From Methylocystis sp. SC2 (GTDB lineage: Bacteria > Pseudomonadota > Alphaproteobacteria > Rhizobiales > Beijerinckiaceae): a DNA stretch of 64,000 nt. This document shows positions 35,618 through 43,788 of this stretch, piece after piece. The stretch covers positions 2,512,501 to 2,576,500 of the forward strand of contig NC_018485.1 of the NCBI RefSeq assembly GCF_000304315.1. The letters are read 5' to 3'. The stretch's first letter is position 1, and every line of letters begins with the position of its first letter. Under the pieces are notes generated by a model. The model ran no database searches and was not told the DNA's origin. It saw only the letters and a program-made list of their open reading frames with translations. Made by a program: the position numbers and the translations under genes.

Positions 35618-36493
35618 TCATCGATCGCGGCCGAGCGTGGGGAAGAAACCTTTTCCGACATGCCGGGCGGCGACGTCGCCCAGAACGTCGCGCCACATGC
35701 GATAGGGATCGTTGAAAACGCCTTCTCCGAGATCCCTATCGGCGAGCGCCGCAGCCAAACACGCCATGGCCTGAGGCAGATCATGCGCATTCTCGAGATA
35801 GAGAAGCCGCGTTCCGACCGACTCTTCGCCCATCAACGACATGGCGGCTGCGATTTCGACATTGTCGCGGCGTCCAAAGGCCACGCCGCAAACGCAGACA
35901 AGACAGGTCTCCCAAACGGCCGGGTCGGTCTCGTCGATGAAGCCGTGCAAGCCTCTGACGATGGATGCGTAGACCGCCTCTCCCACCGCAGTGATGATCT
36001 TTTCAAGTTCGACCTGAACCTTTTCGAGAGCGTCCGGGAGCTCCGCGGGCGTCGCCATCTGACCTGCGGCCCAGTTGAGCGAGAGCTGAAGCAGCTGACC
36101 GAGAACGATCTGCGCGGGGGACACGAGTTCGGCGGGCAGCTCATGCGACAGATGCGAGACAGCCTCCTCCAGCGCCCTATTCAGGCGCGCCGCCGCAAGC
36201 CGTGCGGATTCGAGGTCTTTTCCGCGCACCAGGCGCGCCCAGGTTCCCTGGACGCCGATGACAGCATGCATCAGCGACTTGATCTGCGAGAGCCACGGCG
36301 TCGGCGGATAGGATTTAACGACCGCGCCATGCTCGATACGCCAGATTTCGCCGGTCCCGATCAATGTGATCGCCGAGAGCGGCGTCGATGCGAACACCTC
36401 GTCGCGATTTGCGCCATAAAGCGTTCGGAAGGTGGCGTTGATCTCGCTGAACGGATCGCTCTGCATAGATTTCAGTCTCCCAATATCGGACAT
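35618..36493 (-). CDS. 291-aa protein of unknown function
   Basis: A predicted soluble, mainly helical protein. Visible features are a small beta-like start (SAITLIGTGEIWRIEHGAVVK), a helical middle (LESARLAAARLNRALEEAVSHLSHELP and QIVLGQLLQLSLNWAAGQ), and a Cys-rich turn WETCLVCVCGVAFGRRD at about 203-219. I recognise no domain. The ATG at 36493 is the first; a second at 36466 has GGGAG ten bases upstream and may be the true start (282 aa). It is convergent with the 47-residue gene and has no obvious operon partner. Confidence 0.75.
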   Translation of the reverse strand: MSDIGRLKSMQSDPFSEINATFRTLYGANRDEVFASTPLSAITLIGTGEIWRIEHGAVVKSYPPTPWLSQIKSLMHAVIGVQGTWARLVRGKDLESARLAAARLNRALEEAVSHLSHELPAELVSPAQIVLGQLLQLSLNWAAGQMATPAELPDALEKVQVELEKIITAVGEAVYASIVRGLHGFIDETDPAVWETCLVCVCGVAFGRRDNVEIAAAMSLMGEESVGTRLLYLENAHDLPQAMACLAAALADRDLGEGVFNDPYRMWRDVLGDVAARHVGKGFFPTLGRDR

Positions 36494-36631
36494 CCATCAT
36501 CAAGACAGCGCGAATCGCATCGAGCGCCGCAATCTTCAACCTCCAACCATTTAATGGCCATGTAACCTAGCGCCAAGGGCAATCCAAAGATCGCCAAGGA
36601 AACGCCCATTGGCGCTGCGATCGCGAGAGCG

Positions 36632-38182
36632 TCATTTCCAGAACGGGCGGGTCTGTTCGAGATCTTTCCAGAGCGCCTTGGCGCCGATCCAGCCCAATTC
36701 GGCGCGCGCCTGACTCGCCCCGATCATCCAGCCGACGGCGCGCTGTATCGATGGAGCGTCGGCGCCGGGAACATCCGTTCCCGTGAACATGGTTTTCATC
36801 GTCGCCGCGTCGTTGAGGTCGCCGAACACGTTCTGCAGCTTCTTAAGCCGCTTCAAGAAGGGATCGATTCGTTTCTCCGGATACAAGGAGCAAAAGAACT
36901 CGACGGCGTAGCGCAGCTTTTTGAGCTCTTTGCGCAACTCGTGGCGCTGTTCGACGGTCAGCGTCGCAAGTCCCCGAGCATGCTTGGCGGTCTTCTTCCA
37001 GCGCTTGTTGAGAGACTGGCGCGCTAAGGCCGCAATCGGCGCCGCTAGCCGCTCGGTCTGGCCGAAATCCTGCGCGACAAGCCAGCCGCGCGTCTCGACG
37101 AACCGCGCAAGATCAATCAGGAACGCCTGCACGCGGGAGCCGGCAAGAAGCTTGCGCAGCTGCTCGCGCCGTTCTCGCGCCTGCCGCGCGACCACATCGG
37201 CGAGGGCCGAAAGTCCAGGCTCGTCGGGATGAGTTTCGGCTTCCCGGCGCGCCATGTCGTTCGCCACCACGTCGAGATCCCTGAGGCTCCCGACCTCCCG
37301 GCCAAGCCAACGCGCCTCGTCGTCGAGCCGTTCCATCGCCGCATTGCCCAACACGGAAGCATAGACCGAGAATGCGCTGCGCAACCGCCGCAGGCCGACG
37401 CGCAGCTGATGCGGTCCTTCGTCGTCGTCCAGCTGGCGAACGACGAGCACATTCGTGGCGATCTGGTCGAGGCATTCGCGCAAGACGTCACGCGCCGCTT
37501 GCTCGGCGGTCTGCGCCGGATCGAGTATAATATTTCGCGCGTTGCGGGGCGCGAGCGGCTGATCGATCCGACCCTCTTCGGCTAACAAATAGCCGCGGGC
37601 GGCCTTGGACAGTCGGGAGAACTGCAACCCGCCATCGGGCAGCAGGATCAGCGCAATATCGAACAGTCCGCCTGCATTGCCTGCGAGGAGTTCGATTTCC
37701 AACTCGGAGAGTTCGGCAGAGCGTTCGCCGGCCCGCACTTCGCCAACGTCGAGCGCGAGCTCCGCGCGCGTGCCGTCCGAAAGCATCAGCTCGCTCGTCC
37801 TGCGCGTGATCACCGTCTCGCAAACGGGCTGAAGCGAAGCGCCGTTCACGCAGTCAGCGATCTCTTCCCGAATCGATGAGTCAGAAATTGCATCGAGACA
37901 CAGGCGTCCGCCAGGCGCCGGGTTCTCGAGCTCGCCGACCTGCGAAAGGCCGCCATGCAACGCCGCCCTGGTTTTGACGCCCTGAATCCACCGCCGCCCG
38001 TCGCGCCTGAGCCTCAGCGCAATTCCCGCTTTGTTGAGTGCGTGCTCGGGCGTATCGAGATAAATGCTTCGGAGCGTTCTCGTCACCGGAGCGCCGTGAG
38101 CCAGCTTCGACGCCTTCACGCGCGCCCAAATCTCACTCGACTTTGTCTTGTCCAGCAGGAGTTTTAGCTCGATCTCGCTCAT
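36632..38182 (-). CDS. CYTH-CHAD domain protein
   Basis: A 516-aa protein with an N-terminal CYTH (triphosphate tunnel) domain, shown by the starting EIELK motif (ExExK, residues 3-7), RSIYLDTPEHALNKAGIALRLRRDG and WIQGVKTR. A C-terminal CHAD domain follows (about 225-510), a helical histidine-rich domain with VHQLRVGLRRLRSA-like sequence (HQLRVGLRRLRSAFSVY) and VEQRHELRKELKKLRYAVEF. CYTH proteins hydrolyse inorganic or nucleoside triphosphates; CHAD domains bind polyphosphate. The combination suggests polyphosphate or tripolyphosphate metabolism. Confidence 0.93.
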   Translation of the reverse strand: MSEIELKLLLDKTKSSEIWARVKASKLAHGAPVTRTLRSIYLDTPEHALNKAGIALRLRRDGRRWIQGVKTRAALHGGLSQVGELENPAPGGRLCLDAISDSSIREEIADCVNGASLQPVCETVITRRTSELMLSDGTRAELALDVGEVRAGERSAELSELEIELLAGNAGGLFDIALILLPDGGLQFSRLSKAARGYLLAEEGRIDQPLAPRNARNIILDPAQTAEQAARDVLRECLDQIATNVLVVRQLDDDEGPHQLRVGLRRLRSAFSVYASVLGNAAMERLDDEARWLGREVGSLRDLDVVANDMARREAETHPDEPGLSALADVVARQARERREQLRKLLAGSRVQAFLIDLARFVETRGWLVAQDFGQTERLAAPIAALARQSLNKRWKKTAKHARGLATLTVEQRHELRKELKKLRYAVEFFCSLYPEKRIDPFLKRLKKLQNVFGDLNDAATMKTMFTGTDVPGADAPSIQRAVGWMIGASQARAELGWIGAKALWKDLEQTRPFWK

Positions 38183-38259
38183 GTGACGAATTTATATCAT
38201 TTTTGTCGCGGCGCGTAGCGCCCGACAGGCGCTCCCGCGGCGGGGCCGGTCCGGAACGA

Positions 38260-38574
38260 CTATGGCTGTGCTTGGTCGGCCCCTTTTTTCTGCTTCTTTT
38301 TCTTCAGCACGATCGTCAGCCTATCGCCGCTTTTTGAAACCTCTACAGATTTCAACTGACTCTCTCCAAGAGAGATGCTGCCGCCGACAGCCTCATCCAC
38401 TGTCGCAAAATTTCCGCTTCGGTTTTGTCGCTGTCTGTCATGTCGTCCTCTCGAACCCCTGCTTTGCATGGAATTGACGATCTGAGCCGAGTCAGCGTCG
38501 GCCGCGATCGATTGGAAACCTAAGTTATTCGCCTGACGACGCAGAATGGCAACGTCATAAATGGCGAGAACCAC
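38260..38574 (-). CDS. possible small hypothetical protein
   Basis: An open frame of 104 codons with a GTG start, encoding VLAIYDVAILRRQANNLGFQ, a polar middle and a Lys-rich tail (KKKKQKKGADQAQP). The first half looks protein-like but the frame also continues upstream without a good ATG, and no ribosome binding site or family is visible. It may be a decayed gene. Weak support. Confidence 0.3.
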   Translation of the reverse strand: MVLAIYDVAILRRQANNLGFQSIAADADSAQIVNSMQSRGSRGRHDRQRQNRSGNFATVDEAVGGSISLGESQLKSVEVSKSGDRLTIVLKKKKQKKGADQAQP

Positions 38575-39125
38575 AGCTTGGTCCTTTTGCTTTTTAAGAA
38601 CCGCTACAAAACCGCCTGCACGACATCCTTCCGAGGCGCGGATGGACCGGCGCCGCGATTGAACGGCGTTCAGCGCTAAATATCCTCGCAGGACCGGGTT
38701 CGTCGACCTCCGGCTCCCGTGCCGCCAAAGTTAGCGATATCATAGGGTTGAACAAAGTTCCTGGATTGCGTGGAGGCTTCATCTAGAAACATGCGAACGT
38801 TGCGGCAAGCGTCGCCTGACGACGATGTTTTGAGTTGATGCGCAGGAGCCGCCCTCCAAACCCGACAGGACCCTGTCCGCGTTAGGTCCGGGATCGCGCC
38901 TATTCGTCACGCTCTCCCGGCGCAGCAGAAAGCCCCGCCGACGCGGCGCCGGCGGGGCGGAAATTTCCCGGTTTTGAAAGCCGCTTCGCTATCGCCTGTC
39001 GGTTACGCTGTCGTGACGGGCGAGTTCCGCCGCTCGCCAACGGGTGCGCCGCGGCGGGGGGTTGCTGCGCGCCTCGGCGGCGCGCGCGAGCTCGCCACCC
39101 GTGCCGAGCTAGGTCGTGTGGACAG
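38575..39125. other. non-coding stretch with a GC-rich hairpin
   Basis: I see no gene here. A perfect 9-bp stem GCCCCGCCG/CGGCGGGGC with a nine-base loop lies at 38932-38958. Read on the minus strand it is followed by TTTCT, so it could be a leftover terminator. The right end leads into an insertion-sequence remnant. Confidence 0.45.
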
Positions 39126-39220
39126 TTATCGCATCCACAGGACGATTGCGGCGATTGTTGCGACTGCCTGATAGTTTTGGGCGACCTTCTCGAAACGGGT
39201 TGCGAGGCGGCGGTGACCTG
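39126..39220 (-). pseudogene. IS5 family (IS427-like) transposase C-terminal remnant
   Basis: The minus strand encodes GHRRLATRFEKVAQN then YQAVATIAAIVLWMR and a stop (TAA at 39126-39128). That is the usual C-terminus of IS5/IS427-type transposases (consensus like RR.ATR.EK.A..Y...V..A....W.R). Only about 31 codons remain; the rest of the element is gone. Confidence 0.72.
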
Positions 39221-39418
39221 CCTCCGAAAGCTCGGACCGGAGTGAGCTGTGAAATTCTAATTTATCCGTCCTGGCCGGGCGGAGGGTTTTTATGAACAGG
39301 TATTGCAGTTGGATGAAAGTTCAGGGGCAGGTCGGGAGGACCGCTAAAAAACGGCGCCTTTGCCGAGATTGAGCTTCATGAGACGCTTCGAGAGCGATGT
39401 GGTTTATTGGATTGTCGA

Positions 39419-41797
39419 TCACTTTTTCCACGCATTGAGGCTGATCAACTTAGAAAAAACAAACCTGGCTGAGGCCACTGGCGTATCAAGCGCTTGAGTG
39501 CGTCGATGGCGGCTGTCAGTTTCAGCGCTGTCGCGGTCTTCCACTATCTCGAGTTGAGCCAGTCCAATGCCCAGACGCCGCCGATCATTCGACCTGCGCA
39601 ACTCCGCTGGCGACTTCGGATTTGGAATCCGAAACAGGATGAAGTCAGCGGCATCGTCATTGTGGATTTTAACGGTGTAAATTTCGTCATTTATCTCCGC
39701 ACACATCACCAAAGTCGCTTCACTCCCGCCGACGACGACAGTAATCGGCCTTTGGTGATTGCTCTCAAACGCCCGTCCATAAATTTTCAAAGTGAAACAC
39801 TTTGGCAGCGGATCGCGAAACCTAAGGAGCATCTCATGTCCTATTGTCCAGCGGCCCCATGTTTCGCGATGGGAAAGCCCTTTTGCTTCCGCCAAATATG
39901 CGGGAAGTTTGGAAAGTGAAAAATTGATATTGTATAAGGAGCCCTCTTCGGTACCAAGCTCTAATACGGCGTCCTGAACGGACGAGCCTGGATCTTCGCG
40001 AGCGCGATACTGTTGATGGTCCACTCTGCCCCGGGAGAGAACGTCGCTTCCTTGGAAATTTCCCGGGAACGTTAGCTGCGACAATCTTCTATGCATGTGC
40101 TCGCCATTGATGGCCCATTGGTCTTGGGATATGGCGATCGACGAGTTGTCAGCGGACTTCGAGCGCCAGTTCCAAATTGCCGAAACCGTGCCGGAGAAGA
40201 GGAATCGGTGACGGCTTGCGAGCAAGAGATAGAAGTACAAGTCTTCGGCTACTTCCAACTCCGGATCCTCCAACACGGCAGGGGTGAGAACTTCCGTCCT
40301 GGCGAGCCACGTGTTCGACTGAATATAGTTATCAAAACGCAACAGTCGGTCGAGGTTGAAGTCGTCGAAGCATTGTAGAACGCGGCGTTCCGGGATGTCG
40401 GCGCCCATCTCACCCGCAAAGCGCGCATGATCGTTCAAAAATCCGCCGTCTTCCTCTTGACGAATTACGCCAGTGTAGACGAACGGAACCTCGGGATTGT
40501 CACGCAACAAGGCGACCAGATCGGACAGGTGATTTGGCAACCACTCATCGTCGTCGTCGAGCATACAAAAGAGTTCCGTGCGGACCTCCCGGAACCCCGC
40601 CCACATGGCTCGGCTCCGAACGCCGCCGCCCGGGCAGGCCAGATCGACCGTGAAAAGCAACTTCCCGCTCTTTGACAGGTCAGTCAGCCAGTTCTCAAAT
40701 CCCTCGATCTCAGCGTAGCGTGCGAAGATGACGCCAACTCGCTTGTAGGTTTGGCTCGTGAGCGAAGCTATGGCGCGTTGCACCAGTGGCAGCGGCCGCG
40801 ACCCACAGCGAAGGATAACGGTCACTGCTGGACCCTTAACAGAGCCCGCCGCCCTTACCCGCTCTGCGATGTGGCGGGAGACATCCTCCACGAGCGCCGT
40901 GAGCAGCCTTTCGAGCGAGGCTTTGGACCTGAATACTTCATCAGCCCGAGCAATCATCCCTACGTAGCGTTCGGGATGCTTTCGGTATCCCTCCATGAGC
41001 TCCGCTATATAAGTGGCGACTGCTTTAGGGCTGCGCCACGTATCTACATATTCTAGGCTGTCCCCAAACAGATTCTCGAGCGGTTTCAGCGGATCGGTGA
41101 TCACCAGGCACTTCGCGGCGCATGCTTCGAAAACACGCATGCTGGGCGTGTTATCTTCGACATGCGAACTTTTGTGTATCGCCAGCGCCGCTCCGTGTTG
41201 ATTAAAGGTGTAAATGACGGCCTCGCCGTCAAATGGAATGGATCCGCGATAATTCTTCGACAGAAATTCCCAGGCTTTCGGCGGCCCATAGACATGCAGA
41301 TCGACGACCTCAGCGAGGGCGCGAAACAGTTGATTCTGCCTTTCCCCGTCCCAGGTGCCGACGTACGCCAAACTCAATTTCGAATGGTCAGGAAACGACA
41401 AGTCCGTGACTGGGGATGAAGGGTAGAAGTCCAGATCGCTGACGGACTCGCGCCGTAGAGGGAAGTGAACATCCCGCGCAAAACGGCGTGTCTCCGCGTT
41501 CACGGGCGCCACCAGGTCCCACGAACGAATCGCCTTCACCCGATCCGGGTCGGACTTGTAGAACTGAGTTGGACTCCAGAGGAGTCCAACGGTGTAGTGA
41601 GACGTCAGTTTCGGAACGAACTCATGGGTCACAATGACGAATGAAGGATCGAAGTCTATTATTTCACCGGATGTGACAACGGCGACAGCCTCATGACCTA
41701 GCCGTTCAAACGCAGCGATCGAACGATTTATGAACTCTCGTTCAGCCGAGTGCGCAAGATTAGGAAATGCATTCAGAAGGGCGATTTTCATTTGCAA
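39419..41797 (-). CDS. two-part glycosyltransferase with C-terminal carbohydrate-associated domain
   Basis: A 792-aa protein. Residues 1-300 resemble CgeB-type/GT4-like glycosyltransferases (MKIALLNAFPN; HVEDNTPSMRVFEACAAKCLVITD; RYVGMIARADEVFRSKAS). Residues about 310-560 form a GT-A (GT2) domain with the DDD metal motif in CMLDDDDEWLPNHLSDL. The C-terminal 180 residues (GLSHRETWGRWTIGHEMLLRF; SPAELRRSNDRRRLGIGL) match a domain often seen at the end of surface-polysaccharide glycosyltransferases. It probably builds a cell-surface glycan. GC is clearly lower than its surroundings and insertion-sequence remnants lie on both sides, so it was likely acquired. ATG at 41797 or 41791. Confidence 0.86.
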   Translation of the reverse strand: MQMKIALLNAFPNLAHSAEREFINRSIAAFERLGHEAVAVVTSGEIIDFDPSFVIVTHEFVPKLTSHYTVGLLWSPTQFYKSDPDRVKAIRSWDLVAPVNAETRRFARDVHFPLRRESVSDLDFYPSSPVTDLSFPDHSKLSLAYVGTWDGERQNQLFRALAEVVDLHVYGPPKAWEFLSKNYRGSIPFDGEAVIYTFNQHGAALAIHKSSHVEDNTPSMRVFEACAAKCLVITDPLKPLENLFGDSLEYVDTWRSPKAVATYIAELMEGYRKHPERYVGMIARADEVFRSKASLERLLTALVEDVSRHIAERVRAAGSVKGPAVTVILRCGSRPLPLVQRAIASLTSQTYKRVGVIFARYAEIEGFENWLTDLSKSGKLLFTVDLACPGGGVRSRAMWAGFREVRTELFCMLDDDDEWLPNHLSDLVALLRDNPEVPFVYTGVIRQEEDGGFLNDHARFAGEMGADIPERRVLQCFDDFNLDRLLRFDNYIQSNTWLARTEVLTPAVLEDPELEVAEDLYFYLLLASRHRFLFSGTVSAIWNWRSKSADNSSIAISQDQWAINGEHMHRRLSQLTFPGNFQGSDVLSRGRVDHQQYRAREDPGSSVQDAVLELGTEEGSLYNINFSLSKLPAYLAEAKGLSHRETWGRWTIGHEMLLRFRDPLPKCFTLKIYGRAFESNHQRPITVVVGGSEATLVMCAEINDEIYTVKIHNDDAADFILFRIPNPKSPAELRRSNDRRRLGIGLAQLEIVEDRDSAETDSRHRRTQALDTPVASARFVFSKLISLNAWKK

Positions 41798-41854
41798 GTC
41801 TGCTAAAGGTCGCTAGATGCTAGGAGCTATATTGTATTTCGGTGACGGCGTGGA

Positions 41855-42034
41855 TCAAGCGGCAGACTTTTCTTCACTTACGACTTCGATGACGTCGCGG
41901 ATTGTTACATCGCTGACAACCTTCGGCAACTGATTTTGAGCCTGAAGTCGTCTCCAGGTTTTCGCCGCCGCGATGATCAGCTTTAAGACCATGAGGCGCG
42001 CCGTGTCCTGGGAAAGCGCACGGCTTGCTTTGTG
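41855..42034 (-). pseudogene. IS256 family transposase C-terminal remnant
   Basis: The minus strand encodes RALSQDTARLMVLKLIIAAA, then KTWRRLQAQNQLPKVV and IEVVSEEKSAA followed by TGA (41855-41857). This is the standard IS256-type C-terminus (TARLMVLKLI.AA..TWRRL...NQLPKV). About 55-60 codons survive; the catalytic domain is absent. It lies directly upstream of the glycosyltransferase gene. Confidence 0.78.
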
Positions 42035-42121
42035 AGGTTCTTAACCCGTCTTATTCGCCCCTGCCGACACGCAATTCTGATTTTCTGGGTGACATAATTG
42101 CGGGCGCAATTCCGCGTCGCG

Positions 42122-42615
42122 TTATTTTGGCTGCATTGATCTGCACATCTTGAACGCGCTGGAGCTGAATGGATGGGTGATCTGGGGCTTGCGGACACTG
42201 TCTCTGCCCCGTCGCGACAGCATCCAGGGCCTGTTGAGATTCATGACGGCGGCGGCGATGTGGATCATGGCGGCGAAGCTCTGATCGGTTTTGTCGGTGC
42301 GGAGCGCGATGCGTTTGAACTCCTTGAGCGTGCCAAAAAAATTTTCGATCAAATGCCGCCATCTGTGCATCCCATCGTCGATGGCAAAAGGTTTCGCCCG
42401 GCGCGGATGTTGGGAGATGACGACTTTGGCGCTCCGCGCGTCGAGATCGGCGATGATGGCGTTGCTGTCGAACGCTTTGTCGGCGATGAACACGTCGAAA
42501 GCGACGCCTCAAGGAGCGGCGCAACGCCCATCGTATCGAAACGCTGTCCGGGCATGGGCGTGAAGCGTACGAGATTGCCGAGCGGATCGGTGAGCGCCAG
42601 GATTTGAGGGTCATG
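42122..42615 (-). pseudogene. IS5 family transposase, frameshifted and truncated
   Basis: Two minus-strand frames make one transposase. The upstream frame gives LALTDPLGNLVRFTPMPGQR and FDTMGVAPLLE. Near 42510 the frame shifts to FIADKAFDSNAIIADLDARS, HRWRHLIENFFGTLKEFKRI and ALRTDKTDQSFAAMIHI, the second half of an IS5-type DDE domain. The N-terminal third is missing and the frames are not joined by an obvious slippery site, so it is a dead copy rather than a programmed frameshift. Confidence 0.75.
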
Positions 42616-42702
42616 CCGCCTTCTTACCCGGCCGATGGCCTGGCTCGAAGTCCCCTTAAATTTCAGCCAAGCTCAGGTGAGAATCCCAAATCTCAACAGA
42701 CC

Positions 42703-43590
42703 CTAGTTTGGCGCCTGCCAATTCGCGATCCGATCGCGACCTGCGGCTTTGGCGGCGTGCAACGCCTGGTCGGCGCGCTCAATCGATTGCTCGACCGGAA
42801 CGGAAGGATCGAGGAGCGCAAGCCCGAAGGACGCCGTCACCGTGAGCGGCAAATAGCCTTCGACGAAAAATTCCCTGTCCGATAAGCCTTTTCGTAGCTG
42901 CTCTGCGATGGCGCGACCCTTTTCCAGGTCCGCATCTGCGGCGCAGTAGAGGAACTTCTCGCCTCCAAAGCGAAAAAACTCATCATGGGGCCGCAAGTGG
43001 GACATGACGAATTCTGCGTATTGCACGAGAAATTCATCGCCGAGCGTATGGCCGTAGGTGTCGTTGACCTCCCTGAAGTGATCCAGATCCATCATCGCGA
43101 GACATGTGGGTCTCGGCGCGAGGGCCTGCCGCTCGCTCAACGCCGTCAGCATCGCGATATGGTTCCCCGCGCCTGTCAACGGATCGCGATTGCGAAGCGC
43201 ATCCTCGAGTTCGTGCTTGATGGTCACCAATTGGGCGCGAACCTGCTTGAGGGCCGACAGGAATAATTCATAGTCGTCGAGAGGAATGGACCGATGCTCC
43301 GACGCGGTCCGCAGCATGATCGCCGCGCGCCGGTGCATAAGCTCATGCGCGAGCAAAATCTGGGAAAAACTTTGGTGCGAACCCAGACGACTGGCGCCGG
43401 CGCCATGCAGCCATTGTCCGAGCGGCCATCTGTGATTCGCGTCTTCCTGGAGGTCCCGCTCGTCGGGAACCTGATCGCAAATGATCGTTCTGTTGAGATT
43501 CTCGCACCAGAGTTCGTGCTGAAAAAGCGACTGCCGGAGCTCATTCAGAGTCGTCCGCGTTTGCTCGCGGCTCAATTTGGCAAAGGGCAT
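42703..43590 (-). CDS. CZB-GGDEF protein (DgcZ-like) with altered GGDEF motif
   Basis: A 295-aa protein with an N-terminal chemoreceptor zinc-binding (CZB) domain (residues about 15-95: ELWCENLNRTIICDQ; WPLGQWLHGAG; ILLAHELMHRRAA) and a C-terminal GGDEF domain (about 130-290; DPLTGAGNHIAM, MMDLDHFREVNDTYGHTLGDE). This is the domain layout and length of E. coli DgcZ, a zinc-controlled diguanylate cyclase. The signature reads GGEKF (FRFGGEKFLYC) instead of GGDEF/GGEEF: a Lys replaces the catalytic fourth residue. Activity as a cyclase is thus doubtful; it may act as a c-di-GMP or zinc-responsive signalling partner. Confidence 0.88.
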   Translation of the reverse strand: MPFAKLSREQTRTTLNELRQSLFQHELWCENLNRTIICDQVPDERDLQEDANHRWPLGQWLHGAGASRLGSHQSFSQILLAHELMHRRAAIMLRTASEHRSIPLDDYELFLSALKQVRAQLVTIKHELEDALRNRDPLTGAGNHIAMLTALSERQALAPRPTCLAMMDLDHFREVNDTYGHTLGDEFLVQYAEFVMSHLRPHDEFFRFGGEKFLYCAADADLEKGRAIAEQLRKGLSDREFFVEGYLPLTVTASFGLALLDPSVPVEQSIERADQALHAAKAAGRDRIANWQAPN

Positions 43591-43788
43591 GGGGCACCGA
43601 AGTTTTCAGCGTTGCTTGCGCCACGCGTGCGGCGGCAGAATATTCCAATTCGGTGTCACATTCTTGAGAAGGGACCTCTTGTGGCGGGCCGGGGGGCGAC
43701 GTGGTTCAGCGGCTCTGACGAGAGAGCGGAGACGGCGTTCTCCAGCGCTTGTCCGGGCGAGCGGCCGCAAGCCGCGCGGCCTTGGCCA

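Noticed and set aside
38932..38958. GC-rich hairpin as an intrinsic terminator or small RNA
   Set aside because: Only a short T run follows on the minus strand and no gene ends there; kept only as a note on the non-coding stretch.
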